Position numbers and translations under genes: made by a program
The notes under the pieces: model-generated
The model's input: the letters and a program-made list of their open reading frames with translations, nothing else
What the model was told of the DNA's origin: nothing
Database searches by the model: none
Source of the DNA: JAJFFW01 sp038534195
Lineage (GTDB): Bacteria; Pseudomonadota; Alphaproteobacteria; Caulobacterales; Parvularculaceae
NCBI GenBank assembly: GCA_038534195.1
Contig: JBCAXE010000021.1
Location: 1 to 58,215, forward strand
Length of the DNA stretch: 58,215 nucleotides
Direction of reading: 5' to 3'
In this document: in pieces, positions 1-8,022 of the stretch
Layout of the letters: each line of letters begins with the position of its first letter
Numbering within the stretch: the stretch's first letter is position 1

Positions 1-213
1 GTTTGTTAGCAGCCTGATCGAGTTTTGCATTTTCGTCAAAATGTAATTTTTGCAGAATTCTTGGGAAACGAATTATCCGCGTGCGCCAAATGTCTCCATT
101 TTGTAATTTGCGACTAGCAAAGATTAGGGACTCAATTAAATGTCTCTTAATCTGAGGGCAGTCCACTTTGGACGACGACTTATCATTTAGCTCACAACCA
201 TCATGGAGTTTTA

Positions 214-2532
214 ATGCGTATCAGAGGGCTTAAAAGCGGCTTGCTGGCATTCGCCAGCGTATCCGCAATCAGCGCGTTTTCAGCAGCGCACGCGCAACAA
301 TCAACGCTGCTCAGCCAACAAAAAGCGACCGTCACAACTGAATTCAACACCACGACGCTTCGCGGCGCCACACAAGGCGCAGATGTAATGGGCGCACTGC
401 GCCTTCAGGGCCTCGACACCGCGACAGTAGGAACGCTCGCCCAGACCGCCAGCTTTACCGGGCCGGACGGCAAGCGCTTTATTCGTTATGAGCAGCGCAT
501 CAATGGCTTGCGCGTCCATGGCGGCCTGACGAAAGCGGCGTTCAACGAAAACGGCCAACTCATTCACCTGATCCAGCGCCTTGCGCCGGCCGGACAAATT
601 GTTTCGCGCCCTCAGCTTGACGACACCGAAGCGCTGCGCGTCGCCATTGACCGCAATTTTCCAGGCGCCAACGTTCCTTCGCTCACCGACATCAAGGGCG
701 CGGTTCGTCAGTTCGCCGATGATCAATTCTTTTATCAGGCCCCGACCGTTGAGCGCGTTATCCTCGCGAATGGCCCGCGGCTGCAGGAAGGATTTCTTGT
801 CGTCACATGGAGCGCGGCGGACAACCTACTCTACCATACGGTCGTCGACGGCCTTGGCCGTATCATTGAAAACGAGTTGCGCACCAACAGCGATCAATAT
901 CGCGTCTTTACGAACCACCCGGGCGTAACCCCGCAACAGATCGTGCAAGGGCCTGGCGCGGGCAATGCTCAGTCGCCTGACGGCTGGCTTTCGGGCTCGC
1001 AGCGGTCGATTGAGATCCGCGGCAACAATGTGCGCGCCTACCTTGATCGCAACAACAACAACGCCCCGGACAGCGGCGGCGTCTCGATCACAGACGGAAA
1101 CTTCCTGACCAGCGCGAACCTATCGCAACAGCCGACAACCACGCAAAACCAGGCGGTCGCCGTTCAAAACCTCTTCTATTTCAACAATATCATCCACGAT
1201 GAGCTTTATCGTCATGGCTTTAATGAAGCGACGCGCAACTTCCAGGAAAACAATTTCGGACGCGGCGGCTCAGGGTCCGACAGCGTTAATGCCGAAGCGC
1301 AAGATGGCGGCTCTTCGAATAACGCCAACTTCGCCACGCCGAGCGACGGCTTTAATCCGCGCATGCAGATGTATATCTGGACACTGAGCAATCCTCAACG
1401 CGACGGCGACGTAGACTCAGATATCGTCTGGCACGAATATGGCCATGGCGTCACCTGGCGTATGATCGGCTCCATGAGCGGTAGCGTTTCCGGCGCGATT
1501 GGCGAAGGCATGTCTGACGCGCTCGCCGTCATCTACAATAATGACGACGCAGTCGCAGAATACTCTGTCAACCGCAGCCGCGGCATCCGGTCTTCCGGCT
1601 ACGCCAGTCACAATGACACGATCGGCGATTTCAATTCCGGCCGCGGCGTTCACCGTAACGGTGAAATCATCGGCGCGACCATGTGGGAATTGTCGCAAAA
1701 CTATCGCGCAGCCGGCCTCTCGCGCGACGTCATCTTCACCGACGTCATCGGCGGTATGAACTTTATCCCGCCGAGCCCGGACTATTTCGAAATGCGCGAC
1801 GGGTTTCTCGCTCAAGCGCCGGACAGCCGCGACTGTCTGATCTGGGAAGCGTTTGCGCAAAAAGGCATGGGCGTCGGCGGCTCCATGAACTCGACGGGTT
1901 CCTCGATTACCGAATCGTTCGACGTGCCGTCGACCTGTTCGGGCAATCCTTCGCCCCCACCGCCGCCTCCTCCCCCGCCGCCACCGCCTCCGCCGCCTGC
2001 GAATAATCCGCCGAACGCGGTGATTTCGACGAACACCACGAGCGGCGATGCGCCGTTAACGGTGAACTTTAACGGGAGCGGCTCCAGCGATAGCGACGGA
2101 CAAATCGCGTCCTACGCGTGGGACTTTGACGGCAACGGCTCCACGGACGCCACCGCCACAAACCCAACGTTCACCTACCAGAATGCGGGTAACTTCACCG
2201 CCACGCTGACGGTGACGGACGATGACGGCGCAACGGACACAGCGAGCGTGCAGATCACGGCCAATCAGCCGACCAGCCCGCCGCCCCCACCGCCTCCGCC
2301 GCCGCCAAGCGGCGGGTTTGAAATCGGCGCCGAGGTGGAAGTCACCGTGCGCCGGGTCAAGCCACGCACATCCCCTAATGGCCCGCGCGTGAAGCGCAAT
2401 CACCGCCGCGGCGACATCGGCACCATCGTAGAAGGACCGGGTCTCGATAGCACTGGCGTCGTCTGGTGGAATGTCGACTTCGACACCGGCTCTGACGGCT
2501 GGATCCGCGAAAGCCAGCTCGACGTGCGGTAA
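214..2532 (+). CDS. Secreted M36 (fungalysin-type) zinc metalloprotease with PKD domain
   Basis: This is a 772-residue exported protease. A Sec signal peptide (about residues 1-28, ending AHA-QQ) is followed by an FTP-like propeptide region (about 50-130). The catalytic domain carries HEYGH at 407-411, and Glu431 in GEGMSD is the expected third zinc ligand, the M36 arrangement. After it come a proline-only linker (about 579-594), a PKD domain (about 597-685), a second proline run (about 690-699) and a basic SH3-like tail (about 700-772). GGAG seven bases before the ATG supports the start. It probably degrades extracellular protein, with PKD and tail helping attachment or substrate binding. 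The family call is secure, the tail's role is inferred. It is monocistronic and ends at a strong terminator. Confidence 0.9.
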   Translation: MRIRGLKSGLLAFASVSAISAFSAAHAQQSTLLSQQKATVTTEFNTTTLRGATQGADVMGALRLQGLDTATVGTLAQTASFTGPDGKRFIRYEQRINGLRVHGGLTKAAFNENGQLIHLIQRLAPAGQIVSRPQLDDTEALRVAIDRNFPGANVPSLTDIKGAVRQFADDQFFYQAPTVERVILANGPRLQEGFLVVTWSAADNLLYHTVVDGLGRIIENELRTNSDQYRVFTNHPGVTPQQIVQGPGAGNAQSPDGWLSGSQRSIEIRGNNVRAYLDRNNNNAPDSGGVSITDGNFLTSANLSQQPTTTQNQAVAVQNLFYFNNIIHDELYRHGFNEATRNFQENNFGRGGSGSDSVNAEAQDGGSSNNANFATPSDGFNPRMQMYIWTLSNPQRDGDVDSDIVWHEYGHGVTWRMIGSMSGSVSGAIGEGMSDALAVIYNNDDAVAEYSVNRSRGIRSSGYASHNDTIGDFNSGRGVHRNGEIIGATMWELSQNYRAAGLSRDVIFTDVIGGMNFIPPSPDYFEMRDGFLAQAPDSRDCLIWEAFAQKGMGVGGSMNSTGSSITESFDVPSTCSGNPSPPPPPPPPPPPPPPPANNPPNAVISTNTTSGDAPLTVNFNGSGSSDSDGQIASYAWDFDGNGSTDATATNPTFTYQNAGNFTATLTVTDDDGATDTASVQITANQPTSPPPPPPPPPPSGGFEIGAEVEVTVRRVKPRTSPNGPRVKRNHRRGDIGTIVEGPGLDSTGVVWWNVDFDTGSDGWIRESQLDVR

Positions 2533-2558
2533 CGCAGCGAACAGTTGAGAAAACAAAA

Positions 2559-2588
2559 AAACCGGGCGGCGGAAGCGTCGCCCGGTTT
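2559..2588 (+). terminator. Rho-independent terminator after the M36 protease
   Basis: A GC-rich perfect stem (ACCGGGCG pairing with CGCCCGGT, extended inward to a GAAG tetraloop) is preceded by an A-run and followed by a T-run. The A and T runs on either side mean it can work in both directions. It lies between the protease and the convergent phenylalanine hydroxylase gene. Confidence 0.85.
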
Positions 2589-2679
2589 TTTTATGTGTGT
2601 GTAACCAATGCGATGCGCTGCACAGCAAAAAGCAGCGCGTACGGGCTACCGGTCCCGCGCCGCTCAGCCCAATCAGCGC

Positions 2680-3558
2680 CTAAAACGTTCCCCGATTAAT
2701 CACCCGGTCGCCGGGGCGGATTTCATGGGCTTCAATCGCCACGTCCGGATCAAAGGTCTTGTAGTAGGGCGTAAAGTCCTGCTGCGAGATACGGAAGAGA
2801 TCGTCGAAACTGTCGATTACAAAATAGGTCTTCTGGAAATCATCGACCATATATTTCGTGTTCAACACGCGCTCCAGATCGAACCCGACCCGGTTGGGTA
2901 TCGGGCTCTCCACTGAATAGAGCGTCTCATCTTTCGACGAGAGCATGCCGGCGCCGAAAGCGCGCAAGCCCTCGGGCGTGTTGATAAGGCCGAACTCCAC
3001 AATATACCAATAGAGCCGGGCCAGCATTTTCTGAGCGTTATACTCAAGCGCCTTTGGTCCGCCCTCCCCATATTGGCGCATATAGTCGGCGAAGACCGGG
3101 TTTGAGAGCAACGGCACATGGCCGAAGAAATCGTGGAAAATGTCGGGCTCGACGAGATAATCGAGCTCGTCCGCGCCGCGCATCCACCAACTCACCGGAA
3201 AGCGCTTGTTCGCAAGATGCTCGAAAAAGACGTCATCGGGAATTAGTCCGGGTACGGCCACAAGCTTCCAGCCGGTCGCGGCGCCGAGCACTTTGTTTGC
3301 GTCTTCCAGCCGCGGGATCGCGTCGCTGGCGTTCAGATCTTCCAGACCATCGATAAATTCTTGGGCCGCGTAGCCGGGCAACAGCGCTTTCTGGCGATGA
3401 TACAAAAAGCGCCACCGCGCCTGCTCTTCTTCGGTGTAACGCCCATAAGGCTGCTCGATCGTGTAATCAGCCCGCATATTTTCGTAGTCGCCGCGCAAGG
3501 CGTGCGTCGTATTTGCGGCGAAGGGATTGGCGGGCGGGGTCTGATCGGGTGTTTCCAT
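2680..3558 (-). CDS. phhA: Phenylalanine 4-hydroxylase
   Basis: This 292-residue protein belongs to the pterin-dependent aromatic amino acid hydroxylases and converts phenylalanine to tyrosine with tetrahydropterin and O2. The iron ligands are visible: His142 and His147 in HDFFGHVP and Glu188 in IVEFG. Length is normal for the bacterial single-domain enzyme, with no N-terminal ACT domain. It is transcribed divergently from an Lrp/AsnC regulator 110 bases away, the usual arrangement for a phenylalanine-responsive phhA. No pterin-4a-carbinolamine dehydratase (phhB) lies beside it in the window. The ATG has no strong Shine-Dalgarno sequence. Confidence 0.95.
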   Translation of the reverse strand: METPDQTPPANPFAANTTHALRGDYENMRADYTIEQPYGRYTEEEQARWRFLYHRQKALLPGYAAQEFIDGLEDLNASDAIPRLEDANKVLGAATGWKLVAVPGLIPDDVFFEHLANKRFPVSWWMRGADELDYLVEPDIFHDFFGHVPLLSNPVFADYMRQYGEGGPKALEYNAQKMLARLYWYIVEFGLINTPEGLRAFGAGMLSSKDETLYSVESPIPNRVGFDLERVLNTKYMVDDFQKTYFVIDSFDDLFRISQQDFTPYYKTFDPDVAIEAHEIRPGDRVINRGTF

Positions 3559-3580
3559 GGCGGCAGCTTAGGCGGCATTG

Positions 3581-3600
3581 AAATGAATTTCTTGTCATTT
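3581..3600. promoter_or_regulatory. Inverted repeat, candidate AsnC/Lrp operator
   Basis: AAATGA and TCATTT form a perfect 6-base inverted repeat with an 8-base spacer in the divergent phhA/regulator gap. The right arm overlaps a possible -35 element (TTGTCA, 3592-3597) that is 19 bases from a TATATT (3617-3622) reading toward the regulator. Lrp/AsnC proteins bind such AT-rich dyads, so a role in autoregulation and phhA control is plausible but inferred. Confidence 0.4.
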
Positions 3601-3668
3601 TTTGTATATTTTGGAGTATATTCAGGAAATTATTGCGCCAATTAGAAAATTTATGGAAAATTATACAC

Positions 3669-4124
3669 ATGCTTGATGTTACAGACCGGAAACTTGTGGG
3701 CCTTCTCCAACAGGACGGACGCCTTACCAACGCGGAGCTCGCTGAACAGGTTGGCCTGTCGCAGTCGGCCTGCCACCGCCGCGTGAAGCGTCTGGAAGAT
3801 ACGGGCGTCATTTCCGGCTACGGCGCCTTCGTCGATCGCAAGCGCGTCGGCCTCAACGTGCTTGGCTACGTCTCGGTCAAAATGGAAAGCCACTCAGAAG
3901 ATTTGCTCGACAAGTTTACGCGCGGGGTCGAGGCGATCGACGAAATCGTCGCCTGTTACGCTATCTCCGGCGGCGGCGATTATTTGTTGAAAGTAGTTGC
4001 GGCGGATATGGACGCTTATGCGGACGTGGCGCTGAAGAAGTTGATGCGCCTGCCGGGCGTAAAGGATTCAACGACGAACTTTGTTCTGTCGACAGTGAAA
4101 CTTGATCCGGCCTGGCCGATCTAA
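3669..4124 (+). CDS. Lrp/AsnC family transcriptional regulator (likely phhA regulator)
   Basis: This 151-residue DNA-binding protein has an N-terminal winged helix-turn-helix (about 4-52, with LSQSACHRRVKRLE as recognition helix) and a C-terminal RAM/AsnC ligand-binding domain containing GGGDYLLKV. The reading frame is open from a TTG at 3633, but the ATG at 3669 gives the standard N-terminus (MLDVTDRKLV), so I use it. It sits divergently from phenylalanine hydroxylase and probably senses an aromatic amino acid to control that gene, an inference from context. Its stop codon overlaps the end of the convergent VOC gene. Confidence 0.9.
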   Translation: MLDVTDRKLVGLLQQDGRLTNAELAEQVGLSQSACHRRVKRLEDTGVISGYGAFVDRKRVGLNVLGYVSVKMESHSEDLLDKFTRGVEAIDEIVACYAISGGGDYLLKVVAADMDAYADVALKKLMRLPGVKDSTTNFVLSTVKLDPAWPI

Positions 4125-4516
4125 TCCATCATCGGCGGTCGCAACCGCTCGCGCAGATTGCGATACGCCTTAATCTCGATGACATAACCGTCAGGATCGC
4201 TCAGATACATTTTCGCTTCACGCCGGGCTTCGTTGGTCGCCGGCGCTGAAATGAATTCTGCGTCAAGCGCGATCAGTCGGTCGCGCTCTTGTTCCCACCC
4301 CGTCCAGGGCAATGTGGCGCCGAAATGAAAGTCGCGGCGCGCCTGCGTATCTGCGATCGCCGTCCCTCGTTGCAACGTCAACTGCATTCCATAGAGCCAG
4401 ATATCGATCCAGTCGTCCGTCACGCGGCCTGTTTCAGCGCCAAGAACAGACTCGTAAAATCGCCGTGATCTTTCCAGGTTCGAAACTGGCAACGACAGAT
4501 GAGATATACAGTCCAC
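4121..4516 (-). CDS. VOC (glyoxalase/bleomycin-resistance fold) family protein
   Basis: This 131-residue protein is a single vicinal-oxygen-chelate domain: it opens with HLSLPVSNLERSRRFYESVLG and closes with MYLSDPDGYVIEIKAYR, the two hallmark halves with an HxS-type first ligand and a terminal Glu in VIEIK. Such proteins bind a divalent metal and act as lyases, dioxygenases or thiol transferases (including FosA-like enzymes). The substrate cannot be read from the sequence. It is encoded just downstream of the DksA-like gene (3-base gap), so the two are probably cotranscribed. Confidence 0.8.
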   Translation of the reverse strand: MDCISHLSLPVSNLERSRRFYESVLGAETGRVTDDWIDIWLYGMQLTLQRGTAIADTQARRDFHFGATLPWTGWEQERDRLIALDAEFISAPATNEARREAKMYLSDPDGYVIEIKAYRNLRERLRPPMMD

Positions 4517-4519
4517 GCC

Positions 4520-4867
4520 TTATCCTCCGCTCGCACAACGCACGCAGAGCTCCGCTGCAGGATCGATCTCAAGGCGCTTTTGCGCAATTGCCTCGCCGCA
4601 ATCGGCGCACCACCCGAATTCGCCCTCATTAATCCGCGCCAAGGCGGCGGCGAGACGCTTTAACTCCGCTGAGCGGCGCGCCTCTTGCGCCTTCGCCATC
4701 GCCTGTTGCTGCAAGGCGTCCTGACGCGACAAGCGACCCATGACCTGCTGATCGAGTTCGACAGCCTTGCGCGCATCGGCGGCGCCGTCGGAGAGGTTTT
4801 GCAACTCGTCCATACGTGCATTCAAAAGCGCGCGAAATTTCTCGACATTATCTGCATCTAAGGGCAA
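4520..4867 (-). CDS. TraR/DksA family zinc-finger protein
   Basis: This 115-residue protein has a long N-terminal helical segment, predicted coiled coil from its Q/A/E/R-rich pattern (about 5-80), and a C-terminal four-cysteine zinc finger (CADCGEAI ... CVRCASGG). That matches short DksA/TraR relatives, which act on the RNA polymerase secondary channel. It lacks the full length of canonical DksA (about 150 residues), so it is a paralogue rather than the main DksA. Its start overlaps the end of the upstream thioredoxin-fold gene by 10 bases, suggesting translational coupling. Confidence 0.85.
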   Translation of the reverse strand: MPLDADNVEKFRALLNARMDELQNLSDGAADARKAVELDQQVMGRLSRQDALQQQAMAKAQEARRSAELKRLAAALARINEGEFGWCADCGEAIAQKRLEIDPAAELCVRCASGG

Positions 4868-5511
4868 TAGCGTCGCCTCAGATAATCACAAATCTTTGCT
4901 GACCCTGTTTCGGTCTCGCCCGTATTCGGATCAAACAGCACAGGCTCGGCCAACTCTTCTTTTGTGCGCGAGAACCAGAGATACTCGATTTCCATAACGC
5001 ACAAGAGTTCCTTGGCGAGGCGCGCGCCCGGATTGCGCTCGGCGGCGTAGAATTCAAGCGGCTGTGCGGGCGGCGATGACTTGCGCACAAACGTCCCGCT
5101 CATGAACCGCGCCAGCACTGCAAATTGCGAGGTAACCAAATTGAGCGGCCCCAGCAAATGAATCAAAGGCCGGCTCTTGCCGCCGTAAGTGCGATGCAAG
5201 TATTTTGCGATGTCGGCGCTCTCATAAAGACGCACATCATTGTTCGGATCGATCATGTAAGGGAACTGCGCTTTGCCGCCCTCCTCTTTCACGCTTGGGC
5301 GGAAACGGGCCCCGCCTTTGGGGCAAGGCCGCACGAGCGCCGGCGTCCCGGTCTCGGAAACCGCTTCGCGCGCGATACGGCAAAAAGGGCAGCCCTCAAA
5401 TTCATAGAGGATGATCGGCTCGCGAATGTCAGCAGCTTGCGCGCCAGCCCCTGCGCCAAACCGCAAGACCGACGCCAGACTCGAGAGCATCAAATTCAGT
5501 GCATTGATCAC
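4858..5511 (-). CDS. Tandem glutaredoxin/GST-N-like protein
   Basis: This 217-residue protein contains two thioredoxin-fold modules. The first has the CxxC-type redox motif EGCPFCRIARE (about residues 39-49) and the GST-N signature QFPYMIDPNN ... LYESADIAKYL. The second, C-terminal module repeats the PVLFDPNTG ... ICDYLRRRYC pattern, but without a CxxC at the corresponding place. A GTG at 5511 is the preferred start because GGAG lies eight bases upstream; the internal ATG at 5490 has no Shine-Dalgarno. The N-terminus is hydrophobic and may be a membrane anchor or weak signal. It is a predicted thiol-disulfide or glutathione-linked protein of unknown substrate. Confidence 0.75.
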   Translation of the reverse strand: MINALNLMLSSLASVLRFGAGAGAQAADIREPIILYEFEGCPFCRIAREAVSETGTPALVRPCPKGGARFRPSVKEEGGKAQFPYMIDPNNDVRLYESADIAKYLHRTYGGKSRPLIHLLGPLNLVTSQFAVLARFMSGTFVRKSSPPAQPLEFYAAERNPGARLAKELLCVMEIEYLWFSRTKEELAEPVLFDPNTGETETGSAKICDYLRRRYCP

Positions 5512-5564
5512 TATCGAAACTCCACGTCATTCATCATGCGCCCTACCTCACTGACAGGCTTCGC

Positions 5565-6026
5565 TCACGCCTGCTTTTCCCAACGCCCGCTTTCGGACTG
5601 CTTCCAATAGGTTACATCATGGCCTGCGTCCTTGGCTGCGGTCCAGAAGGTGCGCGCGTCAGCGACAGCGGCGTCATCCTGACCGTCGAAAATCGTCACG
5701 CAACGGACAAATCGCTCCAGGCCGTCGACCGCTTGCGCGGCGCCGTCCACCAGGAAAACGATATCGGCGTCGTTGGGCGTCGCATCGCCTTCGGTGAGCC
5801 AGATTGTCTGGCGCGCGCTCATGGCGTCGTCGGGCGCGCCTGCGCCATGCGGCAGGAACGTCTCATCGCGATAGGTCCATAGATGCGTATCGAGCGCCTC
5901 CACCCGGTCGCGCGATCCAGCCCGGACCACCGCTTTCCAACCTTTGACGAGCGTCTTTTCCAAGAGATCGGGAAGCACGGTTTCAAGACGAGCCCGCTCC
6001 AGATGATAGAAGAGAATCTCGGTCAT
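5565..6026 (-). CDS. holC: DNA polymerase III chi subunit
   Basis: This 153-residue protein has the HolC pattern: an N-terminal FYHLERARLETVLPDLLEKTL stretch, the central KAVVRAGSRDRVEALDTHLWTY segment, the DDAMSARQTIWLT motif and the late VDGAA ... CVTIFDGQDDAAVADAR region. Chi links the clamp loader to single-strand-binding protein during replication. In many proteobacteria holC lies next to pepA. Here pepA is about 2 kb away with three small genes between them. It lies 16 bases downstream of the membrane-protein gene and is probably cotranscribed with it. Confidence 0.9.
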   Translation of the reverse strand: MTEILFYHLERARLETVLPDLLEKTLVKGWKAVVRAGSRDRVEALDTHLWTYRDETFLPHGAGAPDDAMSARQTIWLTEGDATPNDADIVFLVDGAAQAVDGLERFVRCVTIFDGQDDAAVADARTFWTAAKDAGHDVTYWKQSESGRWEKQA

Positions 6027-6042
6027 TGAGGCGATCGCGCCG

Positions 6043-6969
6043 TCACGCCGCCTCCTTCAGATAGCGATAAGCGATCCCAGACGCCGCAACCCAAATCGCC
6101 GTCGACACGATCGTCATCACATAGGTCGCCGCCGCATAGAGCCAACCGACCGGTTTGGAGAGATCATAAAGCGCGATCTGGGCGTCAATCATGCGTTTTT
6201 CGATCTCCGCCGCGGCGCCAGGGTCGTCCGCCGCCTGGATCAACTGATACATGTCCGCGAAATAGCCGGGCATGGATACGCCCACGAATAACAGAAGGAA
6301 AAGCGCCATCACCACCATGATGACGATCCAGAAAAAGAACAGGCCGAAAAACGATCCTTTCGTCATCGCCCACGATTGCGCGATCCCAAGCGTTTTTCCA
6401 TCAACGCCCGCTGCATAAACCAAGGACATGCGCACGAGGAACCAGACCATTCCACCGAAGAAAACGAGCATCGCGACGCCCGAAAGCACGCCGGCGATCG
6501 TCCCGCCTGCGAGACTGCTGACGGCTGTGATCGCGAAGACCGCGACAGCGCCCACCAGATAGATGATCATTACGAGGATTATTAATAAAATAAATGCAAC
6601 GAGTACGCGCAGCTCGTCGCCGCCATAGCGCAGATAAAACGGCAAGGACGGCGTTTCGCCGCGCACGATTGAGCGCAACAGGCCGGCGATCATCATCGGA
6701 AAGGCGATCGCCATTACAAGATAGAGCGCGCCGATGCTCGGGAGCATGTCGGAAAATTGCGTCAGGATCAACGATGGATCGGCGCCCTCCGCTTCGAGGT
6801 CGATCATGGCGAGCTGCGCCTCGACCATCTTCGGCGTAAAGTAAAGCTGCGCAGCCATCATCAACGCGGCCGGCGCCCACAGAATTTTTATGATCGTCGG
6901 GGCCTGTGAGATAAAATATCCAAAGCTTGACCCGATCGCTTTAAATGCTGGAAACATGAACCACCCCAC
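6043..6969 (-). CDS. Polytopic inner-membrane protein of unknown function
   Basis: This 308-residue protein is very hydrophobic, with about six transmembrane segments (roughly 27-45, 77-99, 120-145, 150-180, 208-235 and 278-300). A short periplasmic or cytosolic acidic stretch (ADDPGAAAEIEKRMIDAQ) lies between the last two. No enzymatic motif is seen. The architecture resembles generic glycerophosphoryl-diester-phosphodiesterase-type membrane domains or DUF975-like proteins, but I cannot assign a family. An ATG at 6957 (MFPAF) is an alternative start. It precedes holC on the same strand. Confidence 0.7.
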   Translation of the reverse strand: MGWFMFPAFKAIGSSFGYFISQAPTIIKILWAPAALMMAAQLYFTPKMVEAQLAMIDLEAEGADPSLILTQFSDMLPSIGALYLVMAIAFPMMIAGLLRSIVRGETPSLPFYLRYGGDELRVLVAFILLIILVMIIYLVGAVAVFAITAVSSLAGGTIAGVLSGVAMLVFFGGMVWFLVRMSLVYAAGVDGKTLGIAQSWAMTKGSFFGLFFFWIVIMVVMALFLLLFVGVSMPGYFADMYQLIQAADDPGAAAEIEKRMIDAQIALYDLSKPVGWLYAAATYVMTIVSTAIWVAASGIAYRYLKEAA

Positions 6970-7102
6970 TCGTCACTTTTGTCGGTTTTAACAGAAATTT
7001 GCCAATGCGAACAGGGAGCGCGAACAGGGGCGCGAACGAAGAGCGCGAAACCAGCACCCTCGCAGATTGCATCCATGAGCCGGATCAGGCGATGAACGCG
7101 CT

Positions 7103-7561
7103 ATGGAAACGATTGTAACTTCACAAACGATTAGCGAAGTCATTCAACTCGCCGTCGCGCCGGTTTTTCTTCTTGTCGCCGTTGGGTCGTTTCTTAATGT
7201 TATGACTCAGCGCCTCGCCCGCGTCGTCGATCGCGCGCGGGCGCTTGAGGCGATTATTGTTGCGGACACGGAGGACGCGGAACATGCCATGCGCCGCGAG
7301 GAACTTTCAGCGCTCGATAAAAGAATGACGTATGCGCAGCGCGCGATCACCTTTAGCGCGATCGCGGCGCTATTGATCGCGTTTCTGGTAGCGCTCATTT
7401 TCCTGAGCGACCTCGCCGGGTTTAACACCGCACAACTCATCGCGGTGCTCTTCATTCTCTCAATGAGCGCCGTGACCACGAGCCTGTGCTTATTCCTGGC
7501 GGAGGTGGCGGTGGCGACACGCACGCTGCGGGTGCGCGCTGAATTGCTGGCTCAAAAATAA
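7103..7561 (+). CDS. DUF2721 family membrane protein
   Basis: This 152-residue protein has the DUF2721 layout: an N-terminal hydrophobic helix (VIQLAVAPVFLLVAVGSFLNVM), a conserved cytosolic basic segment (TQRLARVVDRARAL) followed by a coiled-coil-like acidic stretch, and two closely spaced C-terminal transmembrane helices (about 78-100 and 106-135). The function of the family is unknown. It is divergent from the 6043-6969 membrane protein and convergent with the DUF1499 gene. Confidence 0.8.
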   Translation: METIVTSQTISEVIQLAVAPVFLLVAVGSFLNVMTQRLARVVDRARALEAIIVADTEDAEHAMRREELSALDKRMTYAQRAITFSAIAALLIAFLVALIFLSDLAGFNTAQLIAVLFILSMSAVTTSLCLFLAEVAVATRTLRVRAELLAQK

Positions 7562-7581
7562 TCGAGGGGCGGCGTTATGCA

Positions 7582-8016
7582 CTATCCCGCAAGGGCGGCG
7601 CGCAACGCCTCGATGCGCTTTCGGTTGGCGCCAAGATCGCTGCGCCCCACGCGCGAGGCCGAGCGTACATGCGCAACCTCGGCGCCTTTGCGGAATTCCA
7701 CATCATCGACGAAACCAAACACGGACGACGTGAAAGTCGCCGCGATATAGTCGTCGGTTTCCGCAACGATTTCTCCGCCGAGGCTCGATACGGCGGCCGG
7801 CAAGCGATCCCAAGCCGCCAGCGGCAACGGCGCAATGGCGTGATGGTCGCCCGTTCCGCTTTCGCTGCGCACGCAATTCGGCTTGTCAGGACAGGGCGCG
7901 AGCGCACCGCCGACAACCCCGCGCGCGTCGCCGGCCTTTGATTTCTGTCCAAGATAGAAAAACCCGCCGACAATGAGTGCGATCGCTGCAACAACGACTA
8001 AAAGTATGATCTTCAT
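7582..8016 (-). CDS. DUF1499 family protein
   Basis: This 144-residue protein has an N-terminal membrane anchor or uncleaved signal (residues 3-22), then the DUF1499 core, recognised by CPDKPNCVRS near residue 43 and the late FVDDVEF ... VRSASRVGRSDLGANRKRIEAL block. The family is of unknown function and is usually periplasmic or membrane-attached. It begins only 6 bases downstream of the pepA stop and is likely in the same transcript. Confidence 0.85.
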   Translation of the reverse strand: MKIILLVVVAAIALIVGGFFYLGQKSKAGDARGVVGGALAPCPDKPNCVRSESGTGDHHAIAPLPLAAWDRLPAAVSSLGGEIVAETDDYIAATFTSSVFGFVDDVEFRKGAEVAHVRSASRVGRSDLGANRKRIEALRAALAG

Positions 8017-8022
8017 TAATCC

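Noticed and set aside
301..726. Long antisense open frame inside the M36 protease gene
   Set aside because: It is a GC-rich frame shadow of the protease; no ribosome site, no recognisable domain.
1812..2039. Antisense frame with a glycine run
   Set aside because: The glycine run is only the complement of the proline codons in the protease linker.
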